Of a stretch of 43,789 nt of DNA, positions 25,595 through 34,053 are shown one piece after another. Both the position numbers and the translations under genes were made by a program. Positions within the stretch are counted from its first letter, which is position 1; each line of letters opens with the position of its first letter. The DNA comes from Chloroflexota bacterium (lineage in GTDB: Bacteria; Chloroflexota; Dehalococcoidia; Lucifugimonadales; Lucifugimonadaceae): positions 1 to 43,789 of the forward strand of contig JABMNO010000003.1 of the NCBI GenBank assembly GCA_013204555.1, given 5' to 3'. The notes beneath the pieces are model-generated. The model worked only from the letters and a program-made list of their open reading frames with translations, was not told the DNA's origin and did not search any database.

Positions 25595-26032
25595 ATGTTC
25601 AAGAGATGGTATTTGGCTCCGGTATTCGCCATAGCACTGATGATTGCTATCGTTGGATGTGGCGGGGGGGATGACGCTGGGAGTAGCGCTGCACAGCCGG
25701 CCGCGGCAGCAACCACGGTGCCGCAAGCGAAACCAACCGCGACCGAGCCACCAGCAGCATCGATTGAGGACGGGAAGACTGAATTCATTGGATGCAGCGC
25801 CTGCCACGGTGCAGATGCTAAGGGCATCACTGGCTTGGGCAAAGACCTCGTAGGATCCGAATTTGTTAATTCTCAGTCGGACGCGGATCTTCTCGCGTTC
25901 ATAAAAGTTGGACGAGACACTTCTGATCCCGCCAATACGACAGGGGTGGCGATGCCGCCCAAAGGCGGAAACCCGGCGCTCTCAGATGGGGACATTCAGG
26001 CAATCATCGCCTACCTGCGCTCGCTCAAATAA
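25595..26032 (+). CDS. Lipoprotein cytochrome c (nos electron carrier candidate)
   Basis: 145 residues from the ATG at 25595, which has GGAGGG 7 bases upstream; an in-frame TTG at 25580 lies within that ribosome site and is less likely. The signal ends IVGC (C22). A 35-residue Ala/Thr/Pro linker leads to a single class I haem domain: C67-S-A-C70-H71, and M120 (AMPPKGG) as likely distal ligand. As the last gene of the nos operon it is the obvious electron donor to NosZ, comparable in role to the nosC cytochromes of clade II clusters. Confidence 0.88.
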   Translation: MFKRWYLAPVFAIALMIAIVGCGGGDDAGSSAAQPAAAATTVPQAKPTATEPPAASIEDGKTEFIGCSACHGADAKGITGLGKDLVGSEFVNSQSDADLLAFIKVGRDTSDPANTTGVAMPPKGGNPALSDGDIQAIIAYLRSLK

Positions 26033-26050
26033 GGAGCATGCTCAACTGAA

Positions 26051-26068
26051 AGAGGGAGAGAACCCTCT
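26051..26068 (+). terminator. Weak hairpin after the nos operon
   Basis: AGAGGG-N6-CCCTCT, a 6-bp stem 18 bases after the cytochrome stop. No T-run follows, so it is only a possible terminator. Confidence 0.3.
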
Positions 26069-26083
26069 GTCAGTCCCATCTTG

Positions 26084-26157
26084 AATTGACCTATACAGAA
26101 CGTCAAACTATAGGTCAATTTGGCGTTGGCATAGTTCAGGTCCTGCCTGAACTATGC
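26084..26157. repeat. Two perfect 12-bp inverted repeats in a row
   Basis: AATTGACCTATA (26084-26095) pairs perfectly with TATAGGTCAATT (26109-26120) around a 13-nt loop. Nine bases on, GCATAGTTCAGG (26129-26140) pairs perfectly with CCTGAACTATGC (26146-26157) around TCCTG. They lie between the nos operon and the decayed insertion sequence. They may be terminators, protein-binding sites or remnants of another mobile element. Confidence 0.6.
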
Positions 26158-26218
26158 GCCGGAATACTGCTCGAACAGAAATTCCAGGATGGGGAATGGG
26201 CCTTCGATAACCAGGAAT

Positions 26219-27162
26219 GGTTCCGTTAGAACTCAGGTTCCATGGTGGGTAGAATGTTCTGAAAAGGGACGAGGATCTGCCCATGCCTTGCCCATCGTGT
26301 GAATTTGAGGACGTTGCGTATAGGGAATGCCGGACCTCACAGGGCTACCGGACTTTCTACTGCAGCACATGCCGATGGAACTTCAATGACCACACCCAAA
26401 CACCCTTCAACGATCTTCAGTTTCCAACCGACGGCGTCTTACTAGCTATACTCTGGTGACTCAGATATAAACTCGGATTTCGAGACGTAGCAACACTGCT
26501 ACTTCAACGGGGATTTGAGGTCAATCATGAGACACGAAGGGTATGGGAGTTCCGGTTCTCGCCATTGGTCGCCAGGAATCTTCGCTCGAAGCGTAGAGGA
26601 AAATCAGGTCGTTCCTGGTACCTGGACGAGACGTATGTGAAGGTCGGCGGGCACCGGTGCTATCTCTTCTGGGCGATAGATCGTGAGGGAAATCTACCGG
26701 ACTCGACCCTCAGTGAGAAGCGAAACAAGCATTCAACTCGATGGTTTCTGCGACGTCTCCTTCAGAAGACAGAACAGAGGTCACTTCATCTGACCACGGA
26801 GAAGCATCCTCATCTGCCAAAGCCATTCAATGGATCGTTGGACACAAGGCTCTTCATCTTACGAACCAGTACCTGAACAATCGTGTCGAGCAAACCACCG
26901 GCATATCAAGCAGCGCTACTACCCAATGCTCGGATTCAAACGATTCGATTCTGCCTGCCGGTTCTGCACAGCATTCGATGAGTGAAGAAACTATTTGAGG
27001 GTTCAGAGATCAGATGGCGAGCGACTTTCTGCATCAAACAGACGGCAGATATTCAGCAGTAATTGATCGAACCTATTGGCGGAGATGGCTGCCCAATTCG
27101 GAGGTCCGATAACGGTTCAACTCAACTTGGCCATGGTGAGAGATCTGAGTTCTGACAGAACC
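26219..27162 (+). mobile_element. Decayed IS6-family insertion sequence
   Basis: An 18-base left end GGTTCCGTTAGAACTCAG (26219-26236) and an inverted right end CTGAGTTCTGACAGAACC (27145-27162) match in 16 of 18 positions. GGTTCTGT-type ends are typical of the IS6 family, and the broken transposase inside is of that type. The length, 944 bases, is slightly long for the family. The 8 bases outside each end do not match, so no target duplication is seen. The right end lies one base from the stop codon of the neighbouring SDR gene. Confidence 0.7.
26283..27000 (+). pseudogene. Broken IS6-family transposase
   Basis: A zinc-ribbon start (CPSC then CSTC) is followed by an in-frame TGA at 26457 in the LAILW-x-LRYKLGFRDVA region. 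The same frame then continues through WYLDETYVKV (first catalytic Asp) and DREGNLPDSTLSEKRNKHST. The second catalytic residue is Glu in LTTEKHP where Asp is expected. A frame change occurs near 26820-26860, leading to TNQYLNNRVEQ (third acidic residue), another near 26890, leading to HIKQRYYPMLGFKRFDSA, and a TGA lies at 26983. With several lesions it cannot make an active enzyme. Confidence 0.75.
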
Positions 27163-27163
27163 T

Positions 27164-27949
27164 CTACAGAGCGCTCCCGCCATCGACGGTGATCATGGAA
27201 CCGGTAATCATCGACCCCTCGTCCGACGCAGCAAACAAGAAGGCATTGGCGATGTCATCTGGTACCTGCAGCCTACCCAACGGGGTACCAGCCAACCGGC
27301 GCTCATAGTTGTCCGGATTGTCGATGCTCGTCGCCCAACTGTTCGGACTATGTGAATTGTCTCCACGTATGAAAGGGGTGTCGACGTGTCCGGGAGAAAT
27401 GATTACACACCGGATGTTCTCCTTGGAGTAGGATGCCGCAGCTGCACGTGTCAGCCCGACCATGCCCATTTTTTGAGCGGCATATCCCGGGCTCCCACCG
27501 CCCGGCCGTATTGAAGCAAGCGATCCCATGTTCAGAATCACTCCGCCGCCCGCTTTACGCATCGACTGTACGACGGCTTTGATGCCTAGGAACGCGCCAG
27601 TCAAACCAATTTCAATAATCGTGTGCCACTGTTCCTCTGTCTGATCATCAAAGCTCACGCGGAAATTAGCACCGGCGTTATTGCATAGAGTGGTCACAGG
27701 ACCAAACGAATCCTCCGTCATCTGAACGGCCCCGGCCCATGCCGTGGAATCGCGGACATCCAACTCGCACGCAACGGCGTGTCCTCCATTTTGCACGATC
27801 ATCTGGGCGACGCTCTCTGCCGCGGACAGGTTCACATCAGCTACACAGATAGAGGACCCTTCTTCAGCGAAACGTCTTGCCTGGGCACCACCCATTCCGC
27901 CACCGCCTCCAGTGACGATAGCGACCTTCCCTTTCAATCTGTCCGTCAT
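27164..27949 (-). CDS. Short-chain dehydrogenase/reductase
   Basis: 261 residues from the ATG at 27949 (MTDRLKGK), chosen over the one at 27982 because GGGAG lies about 6 bases upstream. Classical SDR motifs: TGGGGGMGG (13-21), NNAG (90-93), Ser143, Tyr156-x3-Lys160, and an ending TGSMITVDGGSAL. It is the last gene of the minus-strand ABC importer and dehydratase cluster, so a sugar-acid or related alcohol is a plausible substrate. The insertion sequence abuts its stop codon. Confidence 0.88.
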   Translation of the reverse strand: MTDRLKGKVAIVTGGGGGMGGAQARRFAEEGSSICVADVNLSAAESVAQMIVQNGGHAVACELDVRDSTAWAGAVQMTEDSFGPVTTLCNNAGANFRVSFDDQTEEQWHTIIEIGLTGAFLGIKAVVQSMRKAGGGVILNMGSLASIRPGGGSPGYAAQKMGMVGLTRAAAASYSKENIRCVIISPGHVDTPFIRGDNSHSPNSWATSIDNPDNYERRLAGTPLGRLQVPDDIANAFLFAASDEGSMITGSMITVDGGSAL

Positions 27950-28057
27950 CGTAGTCTCCCAACCATAATCAATGGCGATCATAGCTCAATCGATGACCGC
28001 TGAACCGCTGTGTTTATTGTCAACAAGACCGGTACTGCCGAGGCTGTGCACGGTGAG

Positions 28058-29200
28058 CTATCTCAAGGCTATTGAACCATCTGATCGAATCGCCGTCTCA
28101 CCGTTTCCGATTTGCCTTCCATGCTTCAACATCTCCTCGACATTGATGTCCGTGCCGAGCCCAGGGCTGTCGGGTGGAACGAAGTGTCCGTCCATTACTT
28201 TCGTGATGTTTGTGACGATGTCTTCCTTGAAGGTCCCGGCCTCAGGGGCGAACTCGTTTACGTCCCAATTGGGTGTCGCAACCGCTATGTGCGCCAGGGC
28301 GAGTGTTGAAATTGGGCCAAGAAAGTGATGAGGAGCTATTCGGATATGGAACCCCTCGGCCATTGCGGCAATTTTCCTGCAATGCGTGAATCCGCCAGCC
28401 AAGCCGATGTCGGGTTTCAAAAAAGCCATGCCGGGCTGCTGGCAGTATTCTCGAAACTCCCAGATCGTGTTGTTCCGTTCTCCTGCGGCCAGCGGCAATC
28501 TGATCTGTCTGCCAACCTCACCCATGCTGAGAACGCTGTCAGGGGCAATCGGGTCTTCGTAGAAATAGGGAAGTAACCGCTCGATATTTTGCGCAAAGAC
28601 TACGCTCTCCGATGGCGCCATATTCCGGTGAATCTCGATTCCTATATCGAAATCCCAGCCAACCTCTTCACGCACCGCCTCAAAGATTTTCGTATTGGTT
28701 CTGACCAAGTCGGAATACGCCCTGAGGCCCCAATTCTTTGGAAAAGGCGTCATCTTCAAACTGGTGTATCCCTCGGCTTTGACCGCCGCAGCCGCAGCCG
28801 CGAAGCCTTCGGGTTCGTCCAACGGTATTCCCTGCTCAAATGCCCCGAGAAGCGGCATCGCACGGACCCGGTCACGATACTTTCCCCCGAGTAAATCCCA
28901 AACAGGTGCTTGGAGACGCTTTCCTCGAATATCCCACAGCGCCATGTCGATCGCCGACAGCGCTGCGGTCAAAGCGGGGCTTCGAAAACTGAATTTCCGA
29001 TAAATCCTGTTCCAGATCCGGTCGACATCACGCGGATTAGCGCCGCGAAGGTCAGTTTCTATCGTTTGCACTATCGCTTCGCTCGCTTCTGCGAAGCTCC
29101 AGAAGTTACCTTCCCCTACGCCATAAGTGCCATCGTCGCAGGTAACTCGGACGGTCATCCACTGAGCAACCAACCATGTCTCGATTTTTTCGATCTTCAT
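28058..29200 (-). CDS. Enolase-superfamily acid-sugar dehydratase
   Basis: 380 residues of the mandelate racemase/muconate-lactonising enzyme type. Likely metal ligands are E189 (in IEIHR), E215 (FYEDP) and E241 (GER), with H191, D264 and H291 as catalytic groups. This spacing equals that of D-galactonate dehydratase (D183, H185, E209, E235, H285 from memory) with a constant offset of six, but the first ligand is Glu rather than Asp. It would remove water from an aldonate-type sugar acid to give a 2-keto-3-deoxy acid. The substrate is uncertain. It lies 121 bases after the permease gene. Confidence 0.85.
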   Translation of the reverse strand: MKIEKIETWLVAQWMTVRVTCDDGTYGVGEGNFWSFAEASEAIVQTIETDLRGANPRDVDRIWNRIYRKFSFRSPALTAALSAIDMALWDIRGKRLQAPVWDLLGGKYRDRVRAMPLLGAFEQGIPLDEPEGFAAAAAAVKAEGYTSLKMTPFPKNWGLRAYSDLVRTNTKIFEAVREEVGWDFDIGIEIHRNMAPSESVVFAQNIERLLPYFYEDPIAPDSVLSMGEVGRQIRLPLAAGERNNTIWEFREYCQQPGMAFLKPDIGLAGGFTHCRKIAAMAEGFHIRIAPHHFLGPISTLALAHIAVATPNWDVNEFAPEAGTFKEDIVTNITKVMDGHFVPPDSPGLGTDINVEEMLKHGRQIGNGETAIRSDGSIALR

Positions 29201-29321
29201 TTGATCACCAACGTGCTTCTCTCTTCTTCAAACCTTTAACTAATCAATTGGCAGAGTTGCTTCCCAGCCTCCGGCCGGTCACGAGAATTATTGCTTGTAT
29301 CAACTTCAGCAAACCTGGGAG

Positions 29322-30242
29322 CTAAAGCTGCCTGAGGCGGGGATCGAGTCGGTCACGTATCCAGTCTCCAAGGAAGTTGAAGGCAAAGACGACGAGGAAG
29401 ATAGCGAGTCCCGGGAAGAGGGCCATCCAATAAGAGGTTCCAATGTAGTCTCGCCCATCTGCGACCATGGAGCCCCACGCCGGTCTTGGTTTTGGGATTC
29501 CCACACCGAGGAAACTGAGCGTCGCTTCGGTGAGGATGAGCTGCCCGATATTCAGGCTCGCGACGACCATTACCGTACTGGTCACTCCTGGAAGGATATG
29601 ACGAGTGATGATCCGAGCCGAAGAGGCGCCAGCGATTTTTGCCTGCGCTACGTAGTCCGTCGTGCGCAGCGAGAGAGTTTCCGCTCGTACCTGACGAGCG
29701 AATCCGCTCCAGCTAAACAAAATCAGGAGTGTGATGATGAGCGTGACGCTCGATCCAAACACGACCACTGTGGCTAGCGCCACCAGAATAAATGGGACGC
29801 CGAGCGTGAGATCAACAAGCCTCATCAACATCTCATCGGGCAGGCCGCCAAAGTAGCCGGCAATCATTCCCAAGAATGTTCCGCCAACAGCACCGGCGAC
29901 AATGACGACACTGGCGATGATCATCGAATAGCGGGCGCCCCAGATTATTCGGCTCAGAATGTCACGCCCGAGTGGATCTGTACCGAGGGGGTATTTGGCA
30001 AGTCCTTCTTTGCCGCTAATCGGTGATTCCGCCTGCCAGAATGGTGGTCGATCTTGGTCACGAAGATCGCCAATCAGTGGATCATGCCGGGCGATGAACG
30101 GGGCGAAAATAGCACAGGTAACTATCAGGACAACAATTGCTGCCGGGATGATCGGGTAGCCGCGAAATATCATCCAAGCTTTTTTGAGGCGGCTGTCCGA
30201 AGAGATTTCGGCGTAAGTATCTCTCTGAGAAGATGTGTCCAT
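29322..30242 (-). CDS. ABC transporter permease, DppC type
   Basis: 306 residues with six likely helices and the N-terminal extension typical of the second permease of peptide/nickel importers. The EAA-like loop reads DYVAQAKIAGASSARIITR, the site that contacts the ATPase. GTDPLGRDILSR is a family hallmark. It begins 6 bases after the DppB-type gene. No ATPase gene is near, so the importer must borrow one. Confidence 0.9.
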   Translation of the reverse strand: MDTSSQRDTYAEISSDSRLKKAWMIFRGYPIIPAAIVVLIVTCAIFAPFIARHDPLIGDLRDQDRPPFWQAESPISGKEGLAKYPLGTDPLGRDILSRIIWGARYSMIIASVVIVAGAVGGTFLGMIAGYFGGLPDEMLMRLVDLTLGVPFILVALATVVVFGSSVTLIITLLILFSWSGFARQVRAETLSLRTTDYVAQAKIAGASSARIITRHILPGVTSTVMVVASLNIGQLILTEATLSFLGVGIPKPRPAWGSMVADGRDYIGTSYWMALFPGLAIFLVVFAFNFLGDWIRDRLDPRLRQL

Positions 30243-30248
30243 GGGGTC

Positions 30249-31166
30249 CTAGGAATGCCTTATCCGAGGATCAAGTACGCCGTAAAGTATGTCGACGAAA
30301 AGGTTCATCAATAGATATCCAGATGTGGCTAGCATCACAATGGCGCTAATCACTGGGAAGTCAGTACCAAAAACGGCCTGAACCGCCAGTCGGCCGAGGC
30401 CGGGCCACGCGAACACTGTTTCTGTAACTACCGCTCCGGTCAGAAGCGCTGTCAGGAAGAGTCCAGCAAATGTAAGGGGAACGGTAGCAGCGTTCCGGAA
30501 TGCGTGTTTCCAGACAATCATCGTTCTCGAAACGCCCTTTGCCCTGGCAAGCTTCACATACTCGGAGTCGAGCACGTCCAGCATCGCAGACCTAGTAAGT
30601 CGAAGCAGCGCTGCCGCTGCAAACCAACCGAGGGTTATCGATGGGAGGATCAAGCTGGTCAGATTTCCTTTCCCTCCCGCTGGCAATATCTGCCATTTAA
30701 CTGCGAAGAGCAATATCAACATTATCCCGAGCCAGAATCCGGGCATAGCTTGTCCAAGCAATGCGAACGACCTGGCAGCCAAATCGGTGGTGGTCCCGCG
30801 CCTCGTTGCGGATAAGACACCAAGTGGAACACCGACAAAAATCGCGAAAACGTACGCACCGATAGCGAGTTGAAGTGTGGGCCAGATTTTTCTGGCGACG
30901 ACCGTGGTCGCGGGTATTTGTTCTTTCACGGAGGTGCCAAAATCGAGCACGACTGCACCTTTAAACCAAGTTAGATACTGCTGCCAATAGGGTTTATCGA
31001 GTCCGTAGTCGCGTCCCCACTGGTCCCATTGCTCCTGTGTCGTGTACTCGCTGAGGAACAGGTTGCGAGGGTCCCCAGATGCTCGTGAAAGTGCGAATAC
31101 GAGAATGCTGGCGAGGAACAGAACGACTATTGCGGCGGCGAATCGCCTGAGGATAAAGATCTTCAA
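30249..31166 (-). CDS. ABC transporter permease, DppB type
   Basis: 305 residues, the first permease of a peptide/nickel-type importer. It starts with a single helix (MKIFILRRFAAAIVVLFLAS) and has the EAA loop EYVKLARAKGVSRTMIVWKH and the ending YGVLDPRIR. It forms the pore together with the DppC-type protein. It is separated from the binding-protein gene by 133 bases containing a stem-loop. Confidence 0.9.
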   Translation of the reverse strand: MKIFILRRFAAAIVVLFLASILVFALSRASGDPRNLFLSEYTTQEQWDQWGRDYGLDKPYWQQYLTWFKGAVVLDFGTSVKEQIPATTVVARKIWPTLQLAIGAYVFAIFVGVPLGVLSATRRGTTTDLAARSFALLGQAMPGFWLGIMLILLFAVKWQILPAGGKGNLTSLILPSITLGWFAAAALLRLTRSAMLDVLDSEYVKLARAKGVSRTMIVWKHAFRNAATVPLTFAGLFLTALLTGAVVTETVFAWPGLGRLAVQAVFGTDFPVISAIVMLATSGYLLMNLFVDILYGVLDPRIRHS

Positions 31167-31241
31167 TTAACCAAACCCAGTGCTTGAATTTCAATGCACG
31201 AACGATTGAAGTTCATTTTCGTGTGCGGGTAGCGCCGAAGA

Positions 31242-31279
31242 ATGTGGGGGACGGACGGGCAACGCCCAATCCCCCACAT
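31242..31279 (-). terminator. Stem-loop between binding protein and permease genes
   Basis: ATGTGGGGGA pairs perfectly with TCCCCCACAT (10 bp), and inside the loop GGGC-AAC-GCCC can pair again. It lies just after the binding-protein stop. Such structures usually stop part of the transcripts so that the binding protein is made in excess over the permeases. Confidence 0.6.
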
Positions 31280-31299
31280 GTATTAGTTGAACTGCGTTC

Positions 31300-33120
31300 C
31301 TAAGGTTTCATCACGACGGTCTCGGGTGCAACAAACTCGGGTCCATCGTTCATGTATGGAGTGTATCCGGTGATCTTTGGTCCAAGCACAACCGAAGTCG
31401 GAAGCGTGCTGACTGAGGCCACCAAGTTCCATTCGTTCAGGTAAGCCCACCAGTCGGCGTTATTCTGAGCCCTCTTCTCGAAAGTTGTGTTGGCAAGGTC
31501 CTGGTTTGCTTCGGCGATCTCGCTAATCTCATTTGGCACTTCGATGCCGTAGTTGAAGCCAGCGGACGGCCTGAAGACCGACGCTGCACCAAACTGGTCA
31601 GGAGCTGAATTGGTGCCGGACTGGATCATCCACGGAATCTCTTTCTCTCGATTGACGAGCTGCGGACGGGCTGCGCCATAGTCGGTGGCGTCGATCGTCA
31701 CATCACATCCGAGCGCTCGCCAGAACTGTGCGACCGCGCCGCCAACCTCGACGTCCCATTCCTTACCAGGTGCGACGTGCATGCTGAATGAGAAACAGTC
31801 AGGATAGCCCGCCTCCACCAACAATCGCTTTGCTTCCGCTTCATCGTATTCAATGGCGAATTCAGGTCTCCAATGTGGATCACCTGGAAACGCATTGATT
31901 ACGTTCGTGAGCGGCGTGCCAATTCCGGATTGGATCTCGTCAACGATCAACTGCCGGTCGATTCCCAGCCGCAGAGCTCGGCGAACATTATTGGCCCGCT
32001 CCATCGAATCGGGGTCATCGGGGTCACCAATCCACGGGTGGTCTTCATCGGGCTTGAAGCCCGGACGCTTGCGGTAGATGTCGGAACCGTCGTTTCGGTC
32101 GATGTCTGCCCAGTAGTTGCCTGCAAACATTACGACCTGGTTGATCGGCGGTCCGACCTCCTGAGTTCTGGAACCGGGAGTGCCTGCGACCGTGTCCTTG
32201 ATCAGCTTCAGCGGGATCCTCGCCACGTCAATCTGGCCAGTTTTTATCGCCGCCACTCGCGTCGATGGTTCAGGCATCAAGATGACTTCAAAAGAAGCGA
32301 CGGAGGCCTCTTTCCGGTAGTGGTTGTCCACCGGTACTGCCCTGATGTGGTCGTCAGTGACCCACTCTTCTATCTGGAAAGGTCCAGTGCCCACCGGGCT
32401 GACGGTGGCCGCCTCTTCACCATCCTGATCAAACTGCTTCTTTGAAGTTATCCAAAGGGTACCGAGTGTCGTGTTCGACAGTATCTTGAACCAAATAGGG
32501 TCAAGTTTAGCGTCTTTCACGGTCATCACAACGGTGTTCGCGTCGGTTGCTTCGAATCCGGTCGCGAATCTCTGCACGCCCTGGGCGCGCTGGTTGATGC
32601 TTCCCTCGCTCATTGCGTTGTTGAGGCTCCAGGCCACGTCTTCTGCGGTCAGTTCGCCCCAGCCGTGATGGAACTGAACTCCCTTTCGGATCTTGAAGGT
32701 CACCTGACCAGTGTCCGACGCCACTTCCCAGGATTCTACGATTCCCTCGTTGTAGGTGGACTCCTCGAGGTTGAGTGCCGGTGGCGCAGAGTGCTTTGCG
32801 TACATCAGCGGCTCAAAGAAACCCCAGAATCCCAGGAGCTGGGAGTTACCGGTTCCCTGCTTGCTTGGCAGGAACACTGGAGGATCGATGACAATTTCGC
32901 CAAGTCTCAGGTTGCCCTGGAATTTGGACGTTGGTGGAGCCTCTGTGGCGGCTGGCTGTGCAGTCGCAGTTGTAGGAGTAGCGGTCGAACTGGAGGCCGT
33001 TGGTTGAGATGCGGTTTCATCATCATCCGATCCGCAAGCAATCGCAACCGTAAACAATGCCAGCGCCAGTACTCCAATGATGAGCTTGAGCTCCAGACCA
33101 CCTAATAAACGTTTGGACAC
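31300..33120 (-). CDS. ABC transporter substrate-binding lipoprotein (SBP family 5)
   Basis: 606 residues from a GTG at 33120, preferred to the ATG at 33195 because GGAGGG lies 9 bases upstream and it leaves a normal signal peptide. The signal ends VAIAC (C29), followed by a Thr/Ala/Pro linker. The body has family 5 features (FKIRKGVQFHHGWGELTAEDVAWSL is represented by its core VQFHHGWGELTAEDV, and RRALRLGIDRQLI). It captures a solute outside the cell for the two permeases. Family 5 proteins bind peptides, nickel, sugars or other solutes; the dehydratase next door hints at a sugar-like ligand. Confidence 0.88.
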   Translation of the reverse strand: MSKRLLGGLELKLIIGVLALALFTVAIACGSDDDETASQPTASSSTATPTTATAQPAATEAPPTSKFQGNLRLGEIVIDPPVFLPSKQGTGNSQLLGFWGFFEPLMYAKHSAPPALNLEESTYNEGIVESWEVASDTGQVTFKIRKGVQFHHGWGELTAEDVAWSLNNAMSEGSINQRAQGVQRFATGFEATDANTVVMTVKDAKLDPIWFKILSNTTLGTLWITSKKQFDQDGEEAATVSPVGTGPFQIEEWVTDDHIRAVPVDNHYRKEASVASFEVILMPEPSTRVAAIKTGQIDVARIPLKLIKDTVAGTPGSRTQEVGPPINQVVMFAGNYWADIDRNDGSDIYRKRPGFKPDEDHPWIGDPDDPDSMERANNVRRALRLGIDRQLIVDEIQSGIGTPLTNVINAFPGDPHWRPEFAIEYDEAEAKRLLVEAGYPDCFSFSMHVAPGKEWDVEVGGAVAQFWRALGCDVTIDATDYGAARPQLVNREKEIPWMIQSGTNSAPDQFGAASVFRPSAGFNYGIEVPNEISEIAEANQDLANTTFEKRAQNNADWWAYLNEWNLVASVSTLPTSVVLGPKITGYTPYMNDGPEFVAPETVVMKP

Positions 33121-33902
33121 TTTAATAATCCCTCCGATTCTCCAGAATTTCGTGCCACCCGCGCTGCATCGTGCTACACGACGATCCCGAAGCAACGAAT
33201 ATCAGTTCATCGCCCGTGGGGCGTGGGGGGTGTTACCAAGAGGACGAGATGCTACTCCGGCTTCTGACACCGTGCAATAGAGGTCTGTTGATTGGACCAA
33301 CTGTAAAGATGTGTCTGCAACGAATATCGTTACCAATACGCGATCAGCTGTAGAAAAGTCGACGGGGTTCCCAACGTGTAAGTGATGGTTGGAACTGAAC
33401 GGCAGGTGCGAAGTTTGGCAAGGAGGCACGTTGGAGACTTTGGGGGTCATATGAATCCCACGATAGCGCTGACGGCTGGCCGTATAGATCGAGCGTGTCG
33501 CAGCCGAAAATTGGACCGGTTTTACCGGCGGGCATCACCAATATGAAAGAGGATGCAATTTAGCGACCCCGTTTATATTGGTCGCCCCAATCAGGCCCGA
33601 TGGCAAGCGACATCTCCACTAGCCGAGCAAATCCACCAATGGCTCGTATATGAAGTACAAATAGAAATCCAATCGAATTGGCCCCAGATCGAATCTAGGT
33701 GTAGAAGGTACTAAACACCATCTGGTCACACCTGACGCATGGTTACATTACCGTTGGATCAGGATTCGGGGAGCCGGTCAATATCGCTTATTAACCGAGC
33801 TAGTCCAATGCGATTTCTCATTCGTCCAATTGCACGGGCATAATCGAGAGCCTGCAGTAAATTTGGGATTTGGCGCGGGCATCCCTTGGTAGAAGAGTGC
33901 GA
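33121..33902. other. Long intergenic region without recognised gene
   Basis: About 780 bases between the binding-protein gene and tRNA-Arg. The short frames in it have no credible start or composition. It presumably contains the promoter of the importer operon near 33130-33300. I see no riboswitch or repeat that I can support. Confidence 0.4.
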
Positions 33903-33979
33903 TGGTACCCCCGACAGGACTCGAACCTGTGACCTACTGATTAGAAGTCAGTCGCTCTATCCAACTGAGCTACGGAGGC
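33903..33979 (-). tRNA. tRNA-Arg (anticodon TCT)
   Basis: On the minus strand the sequence folds as a full cloverleaf. The acceptor stem pairs GCCTCCG with CGGGGGT (two wobbles). The anticodon stem CTGA/TCAG region carries the loop CTTCTAA, giving anticodon TCT (Arg, codons AGA/AGG). The T-arm contains GGTTCGAGTCC, and the CCA end is encoded (33903-33905). Confidence 0.95.
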
Positions 33980-34053
33980 ATGCACACCTACTGGATTTTA
34001 CTATTGTCCGGTGCTGCTCATGTTAGGACTCGGAAACGAGACCGACGAGGAGA

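Noticed and set aside
31873..32445. Plus-strand open frame of 190 codons
   Set aside because: Antisense to the substrate-binding protein gene, which is well supported.
33903..33979. tRNA-Arg as attachment site of the element
   Set aside because: The recombinase lies 3.7 kb away with dnaN and a cytochrome gene between, and it abuts dnaN instead.
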